A DNA stretch of 64,000 nucleotides from Actinacidiphila bryophytorum (GCF_016916835.1 NZ_JAFFIX010000020.1:1-64000), one strand, 5' to 3'; positions 27,811 through 36,161 are shown, counted from the first letter of the stretch. Numbers and translations: made by a program. The notes: a model not told the origin generated them from the letters alone.

Positions 27811-28776
27811 ATGCACGTATCCGGGGCCAGGAGCAGAGGACTTGGGCTCGCCCTGCTGTCCGCCTTCGCCTTCGGCGGCTCGGGCGTCGCCGCCAGACCG
27901 CTCATCGACCTCGGCATCGACCCGCTGCAGGTCGTGTGGATGCGGGTGGCCGGGGCCGCCCTCATCCTGCTGCCCGTCGCCCTGCGCTCCCGGGCACTGC
28001 CCAGGCAGCGGCCCGGCCTCGTCGCCGGCTTCGGCCTGCTGGCCATCACCGGCTGCCAGGCCCTCTACTTCGTGGCCATCGCCCGCATCCCGGTGGGCAT
28101 CGCCATCCTGGTCGAATTCCTCGGCCCCGCCCTGCTGCTCGGCTGGATCCGCTTCGTCCAGCGGCGCCCCGTCACCCGGGCCGCCGCATCCGGCGTCGTG
28201 CTCGCCCTGGCCGGCATGACCTGCGTCGTCGAGGTCTGGTCCGGCCTCGCCTTCGACGCGCTCGGACTGCTCTACGCCTTCGGGGCCGCGTGCTGCCAGG
28301 TCGCCTACTTCGTCCTGGCCGACCACGGCACCGACGCGGACGACGCGCCCGAGCCGATCACCGTCATCGCGCACGGGCTCGCCGTCGGCGCGGTCGTCCT
28401 CACGGCCGTCGCCCACCCCTGGACCATGGACTGGTCGGGGCTCGCACACCAGGCCGCGCTGGGCGACCGGGACGTGCCGGCCGTTCTGCTCATCGGCTGG
28501 ATCGTGCTCGTCTCGACCGTCGTCGCCTACCTCACCGGGGTGCTCGCGGTGCGCTCGCTCAGCCCGCAGGTCGCGGGGGTCGTGGCGGGGCTCGAAGCGG
28601 TGGTTGCCACGGTGCTGGCCTGGGTGCTGCTCGCGGAACACCTGGGCGCCGCCCAGGTGGTAGGGGGTGCGCTGGTTCTCGCCGGGGCGCTTGTCGCCCA
28701 GACCGCCTCCACCCCCTCCCCTCCGGCTTCGCCGGACCCCCTCCCCACTTCCGATCTGACGCCCAGCGCATCCTGA
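27811..28776 (+). CDS. EamA (DMT superfamily) transporter, first of three
   Basis: The 321-residue protein has ten hydrophobic helices in two EamA repeats (LLSAFAFGGSGVAARPLIDLG at the start of repeat 1, AAVLLIG and VVAGLEAVVATVLAWVLLAEHL in repeat 2), and belongs to the RhtA-like exporters. These export amino acids, purines or other small metabolites; the substrate is unknown. The C-terminal 25 residues are Pro/Ser-rich and continue directly into the dispersed repeat, so the original stop may have been extended. No ribosome binding site was seen; the start is leaderless-like. Confidence 0.88.
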   Translation: MHVSGARSRGLGLALLSAFAFGGSGVAARPLIDLGIDPLQVVWMRVAGAALILLPVALRSRALPRQRPGLVAGFGLLAITGCQALYFVAIARIPVGIAILVEFLGPALLLGWIRFVQRRPVTRAAASGVVLALAGMTCVVEVWSGLAFDALGLLYAFGAACCQVAYFVLADHGTDADDAPEPITVIAHGLAVGAVVLTAVAHPWTMDWSGLAHQAALGDRDVPAVLLIGWIVLVSTVVAYLTGVLAVRSLSPQVAGVVAGLEAVVATVLAWVLLAEHLGAAQVVGGALVLAGALVAQTASTPSPPASPDPLPTSDLTPSAS

Positions 28777-28806
28777 CCTGCCGCCTTCGCGGCGGTACGC
28801 AGGTGG

Positions 28807-28945
28807 GTGCCACTTGCTGTGGCGTTGCTTTCTTTCCGCCCGTTCGGGCTGGGCGCGCAGTTCCCCGCGCCCCTGGTTGTTGCCCTCTTCCCGCAGGGTG
28901 AGCGTTTTTCAGGGGCTCGGGGAACTGCGAGGCAGGCCCGCCACC
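28807..28945 (+). repeat. Dispersed 3'-end repeat, copy 1
   Basis: The copy begins 30 bp after the EamA stop with GTGCCACTTGCTGTGGCG and a small GCCCG/CGGGC hairpin. The left arm CAGTTCCCCGCGCCCCTG is at 28858-28875, AGGGTGAGCGTTTTTC follows, and the complementary right arm is at 28910-28929 (one mismatch). Copies 2 (48753-48893, reversed) and 3 (54983-55180) share these blocks in the same order. It is oriented with the upstream gene. Confidence 0.85.
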
Positions 28946-29175
28946 GGGGCGCGGGTGGGAGGGGCGAATCCGGGGGGAGGCCATAGGGTGGGGGCGTGAT
29001 GAATGGCGTGCTTCCTCCTCCCGCTGCCTGACGCGGGCAGCGGACCCGGCCCCGGCGAGTGACTCAGCCGAGGGCCGGCTCGTGGTGTAGACGCGGACTG
29101 GGTCCGCCGATCGGTGCTGCCCGCACACAGCGACGAGCCACCGACCCGAACCCCCCCTTCCCACGGGAGTACTCC
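28946..29175. other. Intergenic stretch between the two EamA genes
   Basis: Apart from the repeat at its left edge, this stretch holds only the upstream region of the second EamA gene. No gene, RNA or clear promoter was recognised. AGGGTGGGGGCGTG at about 28983 looks repeat-derived. Confidence 0.5.
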
Positions 29176-30207
29176 GTGTTCTTCAGGCATGCCCCGGCCA
29201 CCCGGGGCCTGATCTACGTCGTCGTCGCAGCTACCGGCTGGGGCACCGCAGGTGCCGTGGCGGCGGCGCTGTACGGGCCCAGCGGCCTCGGCCCGCTGTC
29301 CCTCACCTTCTGGCGTGCCGCTGGCGGCTTCGTGCTGCTGCTCGCCGTGCGCATGGCGCGCCGCCGCCCGGCGCGGGCCGGTGGGCGGGTCGCCGTCCAC
29401 CGGGTCGTGGCGACCGGCGCGGGACTGACCGTCTTCCAGGCCGCCTACTTCTGCGCCGTCCGCTCGACGGGGCTGGCCGTGGCCACCGTCGTGACGCTCG
29501 GCTCGGGTCCTGTGCTGATCGCCCTGGCCGCGCGGCTGACCATGGGCGAACGCCTCGGCCGCGGCGGCGCTTTGGCGGTGGCGGGGGCACTCGGCGGGCT
29601 GGCGGTGCTGGTGCTCGGCGGCGGGTCCGGCGGCGCGGGTGCCGTACGCCCTGCCGGTGTCGGGCTCGCGCTGCTGTCGGCTTCCGGCTATGCCGCGATC
29701 ACCTTGCTGACCCGCTGGTGGGGGCGGCAGGGTGTGGCGGGCGACCCGTTCGACACCTCGATGTGGGCGTTCGGGATGTGCGCCGTCCTGCTGCTGCCTG
29801 CGGCCTGGGCCGAGGGACTGCTGCCGCATGCGGCACATCTGGGCCGCACCCTGCTGCTGCTCGGCTACCTGGCGTCGGTGCCCACCGCGCTGGCCTACGG
29901 CCTGTACTTCGCCGGTGCGGCGGTGCTGCGCTCGGCGACGGTCTCGGTGGTCGCGCTGATCGAGCCGGTGTCGGCGACCGTGCTGGCGGTCGCGCTGCTG
30001 GGGGAGCGGCTGACCGCGGCGACCGTGCTGGGCACCGTGTGCCTGCTGGGCGCTGTGGGCTCGCTGGTCGCCGACGAGGCCCGTGGCATGCGGCGTCTGC
30101 CGCGGCAGACGGTGGTCACCGGCGGCGCGGCGCCGGTGGCAGGTAGTCGGGCAGCGGCAGGTCCCGGCCGGGGATCTCGGCGCGTTCCGGAGTCCCGTAG
30201 GAGGTGA
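29176..30207 (+). CDS. EamA (DMT superfamily) transporter, second of three
   Basis: The 343-residue protein has ten helices in two repeats (GLIYVVVAATGWGTAGAVAAAL at the N-terminus, SATVSVVALIEPVSATVLAVALLGERL in repeat 2). The substrate is unknown. GTG 29176 follows GGGAG. The last about 30 codons (Gly/Ala/Arg-rich) run over the 3' end of the minus-strand flavin gene (92-bp convergent overlap), so the C-terminal tail is probably a recent extension past an older stop. Confidence 0.88.
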   Translation: MFFRHAPATRGLIYVVVAATGWGTAGAVAAALYGPSGLGPLSLTFWRAAGGFVLLLAVRMARRRPARAGGRVAVHRVVATGAGLTVFQAAYFCAVRSTGLAVATVVTLGSGPVLIALAARLTMGERLGRGGALAVAGALGGLAVLVLGGGSGGAGAVRPAGVGLALLSASGYAAITLLTRWWGRQGVAGDPFDTSMWAFGMCAVLLLPAAWAEGLLPHAAHLGRTLLLLGYLASVPTALAYGLYFAGAAVLRSATVSVVALIEPVSATVLAVALLGERLTAATVLGTVCLLGAVGSLVADEARGMRRLPRQTVVTGGAAPVAGSRAAAGPGRGSRRVPESRRR

Positions 30208-30790
30208 CGACCGGCACCACACCTGACCAGTGGGGGAGTTCGAGGTCCTCGGGCTCCTCGTTGGGCCCGCCGGTTCGGAGCTTGGCGGAGACCTCTTCCA
30301 GGTCGAGGCGTATCACGGCGGTCGAGGCGAGTTCCTTCGCGTTCGGCCGCCGTGAGTCGGCGGAGCGGCCGGGTACGGCGTGGTCGACGATCGCGTCGAG
30401 GGCCGCGGCCCGCTCGTCGGGGTCGAGGACCTGGTAGGCGGTGCCGTGCACCACCACGGAGCGGTAGTTGATCGAGTGGTGGAAGGCGGACTTGGCAAGG
30501 ACGAGGCCGTCGACGTGGGTCACGGTCAGGCACACCGCGAGCCCGTCGTCGGCGGCTCCCCTCAGCGGGCGCGACCCGGTGGACCCGTGGACGTACAGCC
30601 GTTCGCCGCTGCGGGCGTAGAGCGTCGGGAGCACCACGGGGGCGCCGTCCCGCACGAACCCGAGGTGGCACACATAGCCCTCGTCGAGGATCGCGTGCAC
30701 GGTCGCGCGGTCGTAGGCGGCGCGCTCCCTGGAGCGGGTGGGGGTGCTCAGGTCGGTAGGGGTATAGCCGGCGGGGGGTGCGGTGGCCAT
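30116..30790 (-). CDS. Pyridoxamine 5'-phosphate oxidase family (FMN split-barrel) protein
   Basis: The 224-residue protein resembles the Nim/5-nitroimidazole-reductase-like group of split-barrel flavoproteins. VHAILDEGYVCHLGFVRDGAPVVLPTLYAR, LYVHGSTGSRPLRG and SINYRSVVVHGTAYQV show the conserved barrel strands and the FMN phosphate region. Activity could be FMN- or F420-dependent reduction; the ligand is undetermined. It is divergent from a MocR regulator with 35 bp between starts. MocR proteins commonly control PLP-related neighbours, so a link to vitamin B6 is plausible. Confidence 0.85.
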   Translation of the reverse strand: MATAPPAGYTPTDLSTPTRSRERAAYDRATVHAILDEGYVCHLGFVRDGAPVVLPTLYARSGERLYVHGSTGSRPLRGAADDGLAVCLTVTHVDGLVLAKSAFHHSINYRSVVVHGTAYQVLDPDERAAALDAIVDHAVPGRSADSRRPNAKELASTAVIRLDLEEVSAKLRTGGPNEEPEDLELPHWSGVVPVVTSYGTPERAEIPGRDLPLPDYLPPAPRRR

Positions 30791-30812
30791 GGCGCATTCC
30801 TTTGAACTAGTG

Positions 30813-30818
30813 CATAAT
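30813..30818 (+). promoter_or_regulatory. -10 element of the MocR gene (leaderless)
   Basis: CATAAT starts 13 bp before GTG 30826. It lies between CTAGTGCA (30807-30814) and TGTGCTAG (30825-30832), whose outer CTAG ends suggest an imperfect operator overlapping the start codon. Confidence 0.5.
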
Positions 30819-30825
30819 CTGGTTT

Positions 30826-32160
30826 GTGCTAGGAGAGTATCGAATCACCGGGCGGGGCGCATCGGGTATTGCCGCCGACATCGAGAGCGCGGTCGGCAGC
30901 GGTGCCCTGCGGCCCGGTGAGTCGCTGCCGCCGCTGCGCGAACTGGCCGTGGAACTGGACGTCAACCCCAACACGGTGGCGGCCGCCTACCGGCTGCTGC
31001 GGGACCGCGGGGTGATCGAGACCGCGGGCCGCCGCGGCAGCCGGGTCAGGGCGCGGCCCGCCACCGCGCCGCGCGAGCAGATCAGGATCGCCGTGCCGCC
31101 GGGCGCGCGGGACATCTCCAGCGGCAATCCCGACCCGGCGCTGCTGCCGCCGCTGGCCGAGGCACTCGCCGCGGCAGCCGCCCGGCATGCGCGCTCTCCC
31201 GCCCTCTACGGCGGGCCGCCGGTGGACGAGGAGTTGGGCCGGATGGCGCGCGCTGCCCTGGACGCCGACGGAGTGCCCGCCGGGCCGGTCGGTCTCACCT
31301 CGGGCTCGCTGGACGCTATGGACCGCGTCCTCACCGCGCATCTGCGGCCCGGTGACGCGGTGGCCGTCGAGGACCCGGGCTGGGGGAGCGTGCTCGACCT
31401 CGTGCCCGCCCTCGGGCTGCGGGTCGTGCCGGTCGCCGTGGACGACGAGGGACCGCTGGTCGAGGAGGTCGCGCGCGCCCTGCGCTCCGGGATCCGCGCC
31501 CTGGTGGTGACCGACCGCGGGCAGAATCCGACCGGGGCGGCCCTGTCGGCGGCGCGCGCCGCCGACCTGCGCGCCCTGCTGGCCGGCCACCGCGAGGTCC
31601 TGGTGATCGACGACGACCACGTCAGCGGCATCGTGGACCTGCCGCTGCACTGCCTGGCGGGCGTCACCGACCACTGGGCGCTGGTGCGTTCGGTGGCGAA
31701 GGCGTACGGCCCCGATCTGCGGCTGGCGCTCTACACCGGCGACGCCACCACGGTGGACCGGGTACGCGGCCGGCACCGGCTCGGTGCCGGCTGGGTCAGC
31801 CATCTGCTGCAGCACGCCCTGGTCCACCTGTGGCAGACCCACGCCATCGACCCCGCGGCCGTCGCCAGGTCCTACGACGAGCGGCGCCAGGCGCTGGTGG
31901 CGGCGCTGGCCGCCCGCGGTGTGCCCTCCCACGGGCGCAGCGGCATGAACGTGTGGGTGCCGGTCAGCGACGAGACCGGCGCCGTCGCGGGCCTGCTCCA
32001 GCGCGGCTGGGCCGTCGCGCCGGGTGCCCGCTTCCGTGCCCGTTCGGCACCCGGTGTGCGGCTGACCGTCTCACTGCTCGCGCCCGGCGACATCGAGCCG
32101 CTGGCCGACGCCGTCGCCGAGGTGCTGCACGGCGGCCGGGCCGCGGGCCGCTACGGCTGA
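30826..32160 (+). CDS. MocR-type GntR/aminotransferase transcriptional regulator
   Basis: The 444-residue protein has an N-terminal GntR winged helix (about 10-75: GALRPGESLPPLRELAVELDVNPNTVAAAYRLLRDRGVI). A fold-type I aminotransferase domain follows (about 100-440). The PLP-lysine region SVAKAYGPDLRLALYTG is intact (K292), as are DRGQNPTGAAL and IDDDHVSGI. MocR proteins use bound PLP as a signal and often govern pyridoxal synthesis or amino-acid transporters. It is divergent from the FMN split-barrel gene and overlaps the 3' end of the third EamA gene by 10 bp. Confidence 0.9.
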   Translation: MLGEYRITGRGASGIAADIESAVGSGALRPGESLPPLRELAVELDVNPNTVAAAYRLLRDRGVIETAGRRGSRVRARPATAPREQIRIAVPPGARDISSGNPDPALLPPLAEALAAAAARHARSPALYGGPPVDEELGRMARAALDADGVPAGPVGLTSGSLDAMDRVLTAHLRPGDAVAVEDPGWGSVLDLVPALGLRVVPVAVDDEGPLVEEVARALRSGIRALVVTDRGQNPTGAALSAARAADLRALLAGHREVLVIDDDHVSGIVDLPLHCLAGVTDHWALVRSVAKAYGPDLRLALYTGDATTVDRVRGRHRLGAGWVSHLLQHALVHLWQTHAIDPAAVARSYDERRQALVAALAARGVPSHGRSGMNVWVPVSDETGAVAGLLQRGWAVAPGARFRARSAPGVRLTVSLLAPGDIEPLADAVAEVLHGGRAAGRYG

Positions 32161-33155
32161 GGGTCGCGAGCAGGCCGCGGCTTGGGGCGGCGCTGGGTCA
32201 GTGCGGCGCCGACCAGGATGACCACCGCGCCGACCGGCTCGTTCCAGTGCAGCGTCTCGCCGAGCAGCACCACACCCGCGGTGGTCGCCACGATCGGTAT
32301 CAGGTAGGTGACCATGGCGCCGATCGTCGGACCCTTCTCGGCGACCAGGCCGTACTGGATCAGGAAGGCCACCCCCGTGCCCAGCGCCCCCAGCGCCAGC
32401 ACCGACAGCACCGACTTGGCGGGCCAGGTGTCGGGCATCGAGGTGAAGAAGGGCGTGACCACCAGCAGTTGCACCGTGCCCAGCAGCAACTGGCTCGCCG
32501 ACACCGCCAGGTGCGAGCTCCCGGTGCTGGTCAGGGTGCGGCGGACGTACGCCCAGCCCACCGCGTAGCTGACCGCTGCGGTCAGCGCCATGAGCGTGCC
32601 CTTGGGGTCCTGGCCCGAGAAGCCCTGCCAGGCGCCGAGCACGGTCAGCACCCCGATGAAGCCGACGCCGACGCCCGCGAAGCGCTCCCGCGAAGGCCGG
32701 TCCTCCGACAGCGCGACGAGCGAGACCAGCATCGAGAACAGCGGGGTGGCCGCATTGCATATACCGGCCAGCATCGAGGGGATGGTCTGCTCGGCGGTCG
32801 CGAAGAGCGTGAACGGCAGCGAGTTGAGCAGGAAGGCCGCGACCGCCAGGTGCCCCCAGGTCCGCGGTGAGCGCGGCAGCCGTTCCCGCTTGACCGCGAC
32901 CGCCGCGCCGAGCACCGCGGTGCCGAAGACCATCCGGCCCAGCGTGACCTGGAGGGGGGCGAATGCCTCGTTGCCCACCTTCATGAAAAGGAAGCTGAAC
33001 CCCCAGACCAGACCGAGAGCGGCGAACCGGATCCGCCAGTCCACCGCGGGCCGGCGTGTGCCGGCCTTCCCGTCCACGGGGACGGATGCGGGAGCGGAAG
33101 AGGGGGCGGCGGGCGGGGTGGCGGCGACGGGTCGGCTCCGGGCAGGTGCGGTCAT
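32151..33155 (-). CDS. EamA (DMT superfamily) transporter, third of three
   Basis: The 334-residue protein has an unusual 40-residue Ala/Pro-rich cytoplasmic leader before the first helix. Ten helices follow (RFAALGLVWGFSFLFMKVGNEAF, then TIGAMVTYLIPIVATTAGVVLLGE). It is divergent from a LysR regulator across 72 bp, the usual arrangement for LysR-controlled metabolite exporters (compare LysG-LysE, by analogy only). ATG 33155 has CATCGT 12 bp upstream and TTGTTC 17 bp before that (plus-strand 33162-33167 and 33185-33190), so it is probably leaderless. Confidence 0.88.
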   Translation of the reverse strand: MTAPARSRPVAATPPAAPSSAPASVPVDGKAGTRRPAVDWRIRFAALGLVWGFSFLFMKVGNEAFAPLQVTLGRMVFGTAVLGAAVAVKRERLPRSPRTWGHLAVAAFLLNSLPFTLFATAEQTIPSMLAGICNAATPLFSMLVSLVALSEDRPSRERFAGVGVGFIGVLTVLGAWQGFSGQDPKGTLMALTAAVSYAVGWAYVRRTLTSTGSSHLAVSASQLLLGTVQLLVVTPFFTSMPDTWPAKSVLSVLALGALGTGVAFLIQYGLVAEKGPTIGAMVTYLIPIVATTAGVVLLGETLHWNEPVGAVVILVGAALTQRRPKPRPARDPQP

Positions 33156-33161
33156 GCACCC

Positions 33162-33220
33162 ACGATGACGGCTGGGACCTCGTAGAACAAGCGAGATTTC
33201 GTACACAGTCAGCGTAGTAT
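33162..33220. promoter_or_regulatory. Divergent promoter region, EamA(-)/LysR(+)
   Basis: Minus strand: TTGTTC (33190-33185), 17 bp, CATCGT (33167-33162). Plus strand: TAGTAT (33215-33220), 13 bp before ATG 33228. Both genes therefore appear leaderless, leaving only about 50 bp for LysR sites. Confidence 0.6.
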
Positions 33221-33227
33221 TTCTTAC

Positions 33228-34130
33228 ATGTTGAGTCTGGAGCGCCTCCGCATCCTGCACGCCATCGACACCTACGGTTCGGTGAGCGCCGCCGCCGACG
33301 TGCTCAGCGTGACCACCTCCGCGGTCTCGCAGCAGATGGCCAAGCTGGAGCGGGAGACCGGCCAGTCACTGCTGGCCAAGAGCGGCCGCGGGGTGCGGCT
33401 CACCGACGCCGGGCGGCTGCTGTCCGGGCACGCCGAGCGGATACTGTCGCTGGTCGAGCTGGCGCACGCCGACCTGGAGGCGCACCGCGGGGCCGCGCTC
33501 GGCGACCTGATCGCCGGCGCCTTCCCCACCGCGGTGCGCGGGCTCTTCCCCGCGGCCCTCACCGAGCTGCGGCGCGAGCACCCGCAGCTGCGGACGATGG
33601 TGCACGAGCTGGAGCCGCACGACTCGCTCGCCCGCCTCAACCGCGGCGACATCGACCTGGCGGTCGTCCTCGACTGGTACAACAAGCCGCTGTCGCTGCC
33701 CGGCGGGCTGGCCAAGGCGCCGCTCTTCGACGACATCGTCGATGTGGCGCTGCCGGCCGGGCACCCGCTGGAGGGCCGCTCGCGGATCGACCTGGACGAG
33801 CTGGCGGGCGAGTCCTGGATCGCCTGGCCGGACGGCGGCTTCTGCCACGAGTGGCTGCTGTTCACCCTGCGCGGCAAGGGCATCGAGCCGCGGATCGCGC
33901 ACCACGCGGAGGAGCACGCCACGGTGCTCGCGCTGGTCGCCGCGGGGCTCGGGGTCGCCGTCATCCCGCGGCTCGGCCGCGACCCGATGCCGGAGGGGGT
34001 GCGGGTGGTCCCGGTGCGCCACACCATGCGGCGGCACGTCTACGCGGTGTGGCGCGAGGACGCCGACCGCCGCCCGGCGATCCGGGCGGCGGTGGACGCC
34101 CTGGGCACGGCGGCGCGCGCCTACGCCTGA
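33228..34130 (+). CDS. LysR family transcriptional regulator
   Basis: The 300-residue protein has an N-terminal winged helix (RLRILHAIDTYGSVSAAADVLSVTTSAVSQQMAKLERETGQ). The effector-binding domain follows (LGDLIAGAFPTAVRGLFPAAL onward). It is divergent from an EamA exporter that it most likely controls. The ligand is unknown. The overlap of promoter and start codon suggests autoregulation. Confidence 0.92.
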   Translation: MLSLERLRILHAIDTYGSVSAAADVLSVTTSAVSQQMAKLERETGQSLLAKSGRGVRLTDAGRLLSGHAERILSLVELAHADLEAHRGAALGDLIAGAFPTAVRGLFPAALTELRREHPQLRTMVHELEPHDSLARLNRGDIDLAVVLDWYNKPLSLPGGLAKAPLFDDIVDVALPAGHPLEGRSRIDLDELAGESWIAWPDGGFCHEWLLFTLRGKGIEPRIAHHAEEHATVLALVAAGLGVAVIPRLGRDPMPEGVRVVPVRHTMRRHVYAVWREDADRRPAIRAAVDALGTAARAYA

Positions 34131-34167
34131 CGCGGCGCGGCCCGGCGGCCCAGGGGGCTTGGGGGGA

Positions 34168-34680
34168 TCAGCCCATCGTGACGGAGTCACCGGAGACGGC
34201 GACCGCCTGCGAGGGCAGCGGGCTGGTGGCCGGGCCGTGGGCCACCGAGCCGTCGGCCGCGTTGAACTTGCTGCCGTGGCAGTGGCAGTTGATGGTGCCG
34301 CCCGAGACGTCGGCGACGACGCAGCCCTGGTGGGTGCAGACCGCCGAGAAGCCCTTGAACGTGCCGGCCGTCGGCTGGGTGACGACCACCTTCTGGTCGG
34401 CGAAGACCTTCCCGCCGCCGACCGGGATGTCCGAGGTCTTCCCCAGCGGCGTCCCCCCGCCGGAGCCGCCGGAGCCGCCCGACCCGTCGGAGGCGGAGGG
34501 CGTGCCGGCGTCGGATGCCGCACCGGACGAGGGTGCGCCGGAGGCGGGCGCGTCCGCGGCCGACCCCGAGTCCGAGTCGGACCCGCACGCGGTGAGGACG
34601 GCGGCGAGTCCGGCACCGCCTGCCGCGGCGACGACGGTGCGGCGGGTGGGGGGCATGGAGGAGCCGGGAAATTCGGCCAT
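34168..34680 (-). CDS. Rieske [2Fe-2S] lipoprotein, Tat-type signal
   Basis: The 170-residue protein has a twin-arginine signal (TRRTVVAAAGG) ending in the lipobox LTAC. A Ser/Gly/Asp-rich linker of about 50 residues follows, then a Rieske domain with both cluster boxes, CTHQGC and CHCHGS, so the [2Fe-2S] ligands (two Cys, two His) are all present. It should be exported folded, lipid-anchored outside the membrane, and pass electrons to an unknown partner. No oxygenase gene is adjacent. ATG 34680 was chosen; ATG 34689 would also fit. Confidence 0.9.
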   Translation of the reverse strand: MAEFPGSSMPPTRRTVVAAAGGAGLAAVLTACGSDSDSGSAADAPASGAPSSGAASDAGTPSASDGSGGSGGSGGGTPLGKTSDIPVGGGKVFADQKVVVTQPTAGTFKGFSAVCTHQGCVVADVSGGTINCHCHGSKFNAADGSVAHGPATSPLPSQAVAVSGDSVTMG

Positions 34681-34865
34681 GAGCTGCATCCTGTCCGCTG
34701 GTGGGTGCCGGGCGGCGGAGTTCGACCGCCCGGCGGCGTGAGGGCACGCGTGTCCGTTCATACGGGTGCCCGCGGTGATCCGTTCAACGACGCGCGCGGG
34801 AATTCCCCCGGGCGCCGCAGCCGTCACTCCGCCACCAGCCGCACGGACCGCCCCCGGACCGGCGA

Positions 34866-34871
34866 TAACCT
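34866..34871 (+). promoter_or_regulatory. -10 element of the HipA-like gene (leaderless)
   Basis: TAACCT lies 12 bp before ATG 34878. No ribosome binding site precedes that ATG. Confidence 0.55.
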
Positions 34872-34877
34872 GGGGCA

Positions 34878-35696
34878 ATGCTGAGAGACGTGACGGGCAT
34901 CCGCTATGTGACGCCGCTGCGCGAGGGCGGCTCGGTGCCCGGCGTGGTCGAGGCCGACGACCTGGGCACGTACGTGGTGAAGTTCAGCGGCGCCGCCCAG
35001 GGCCGCAAGGCGCTGGTCGCCGAGGTGATCGCCGGTGAGCTTGGCCGCAGGCTCGGGCTGCGGGTGCCGGAGCTGGTCCGCTTCGACTTCGACCCGGTGA
35101 TCGGCCTCGGCGAGCCGGACGAGGAGATCCAGGACCTGCTGCGGGCCAGCGGCGGCCTCAACCTGGGTATGGACTTCCTGCCCGGCTCCCTCGGCTTCGA
35201 CCCGCTGGTCTTCGGCGTCGACCCCGCGGAGGCGAGCCGGATCGTCTGGTTCGACGCGCTGATCGGCAATGTCGACAGGTCCTGGCGCAACCCCAACATG
35301 CTGGTCTGGCACCGCAACCTGTGGCTGATCGACCACGGCGCCTCGCTGATCTGGCACCACAACTGGAAGACCGCGCAGACCGCGTCCGCGAAGGCCTACG
35401 ACGCCTCCGACCACGCCCTGTCGCGCTTCTCGCCGCGGCCGGCCGCCGCGGCGGCGGAACTGGCGCCGCAGGTCACGGCGGAACTGCTCGCCGAGGTCAC
35501 CGCGCTGGTCCCTGACGAGTGGCTGGCCGACGAGCCGGGCTTCGGCACGCCCGACGACGTACGCGGCGCGTACGGCGAACTGCTCGCCGCCCGGGCGGCG
35601 GACGTCCACGAACGGATCACGCTGGCACCCGTGCAGCGCGACCGGCAGCCGCCGCCGGAGTGGCTGCGCACCTGGGTCGAGGGGAAGAACGCCTGA
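34878..35696 (+). CDS. HipA-like kinase family protein
   Basis: The 272-residue protein has the kinase core of the HipA group. A nucleotide-binding N-lobe comes first (TYVVKFSGAAQGRKALVAEVIAGELGRRLGLRVPE). The catalytic loop is DALIGNVDRSWRNPN (D133 and downstream Asn), and the metal-binding DHGA is in WLIDHGASLIWHHN (D152). It is far shorter than E. coli HipA (about 440 residues) and lacks the usual HipB partner; instead it is coupled to a DUF3037 gene (TGATG overlap). The substrate is unknown. It could be a toxin-like protein kinase or a small-molecule kinase. Confidence 0.82.
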   Translation: MLRDVTGIRYVTPLREGGSVPGVVEADDLGTYVVKFSGAAQGRKALVAEVIAGELGRRLGLRVPELVRFDFDPVIGLGEPDEEIQDLLRASGGLNLGMDFLPGSLGFDPLVFGVDPAEASRIVWFDALIGNVDRSWRNPNMLVWHRNLWLIDHGASLIWHHNWKTAQTASAKAYDASDHALSRFSPRPAAAAAELAPQVTAELLAEVTALVPDEWLADEPGFGTPDDVRGAYGELLAARAADVHERITLAPVQRDRQPPPEWLRTWVEGKNA

Positions 35697-36079
35697 TGGG
35701 CGGGCGCGAGGTGTTCGAGTACGCGCTGGTGCGCGTGGTGCCGCGGATCGAGCGCGGCGAGATGATCAACGCGGGGGTGCTGGTCTACTGCCGTGCGGCG
35801 TCCTTCGTCGGCGCCCGGGTGCACCTGGACGAGACCCGGCTGCGCTGCCTGGACGCCGACGTGGACGTCGCGGGGGTGCGGGCCGCCCTGCGCGGCTACC
35901 AGGACGTCTGCGCGGGCGGTGAGGACGCGGGACAGGCCGGCGGCGACGACCCGGGCCGGCGCTTCCGCTGGCTGACCGCGCCGCGCAGCACCATCGTGCA
36001 GCCCGGGCCGATCCACACCGGGCTGACCGCCGACCCGCGGGCCGAGGCCGACCGGCTGCTCGACCTGCTGGTCCGCTGA
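35696..36079 (+). CDS. DUF3037 domain protein
   Basis: The 127-residue protein opens with FEYALVRVVPRIERGEMINAGVLVYCRAASFVGARV, the DUF3037 core, followed by LDADVDVAGVRAAL and RFRWLTAPRSTIVQPGPIHTGLT. No biochemical function is known. Its ATG overlaps the stop of the HipA-like gene (TGATG at 35694-35698), so the two are translated together and probably act together. Confidence 0.85.
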   Translation: MGGREVFEYALVRVVPRIERGEMINAGVLVYCRAASFVGARVHLDETRLRCLDADVDVAGVRAALRGYQDVCAGGEDAGQAGGDDPGRRFRWLTAPRSTIVQPGPIHTGLTADPRAEADRLLDLLVR

Positions 36080-36132
36080 TCGCGCGCCCGCCCGGGCCGC
36101 CGGTGTGCTGAACCACATCGCCCGTGGTGGCG

Positions 36133-36161
36133 TTGACACTGGGTCACTGTCCTCCTACGGT
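36133..36161 (+). promoter_or_regulatory. Consensus promoter of the SDR gene pair
   Basis: TTGACA (36133-36138), 17 bp, TACGGT (36156-36161) is an exact match to the housekeeping consensus. The leader would be about 70 nt, ending in AGGAGAACAG before ATG 36240. Confidence 0.85.

Noticed and set aside
34878..36079. Classical HipBA toxin-antitoxin operon
   Set aside because: No HipB-type XRE gene is adjacent and the kinase is far shorter than HipA. It is reported instead as a HipA-like/DUF3037 pair of unknown role.
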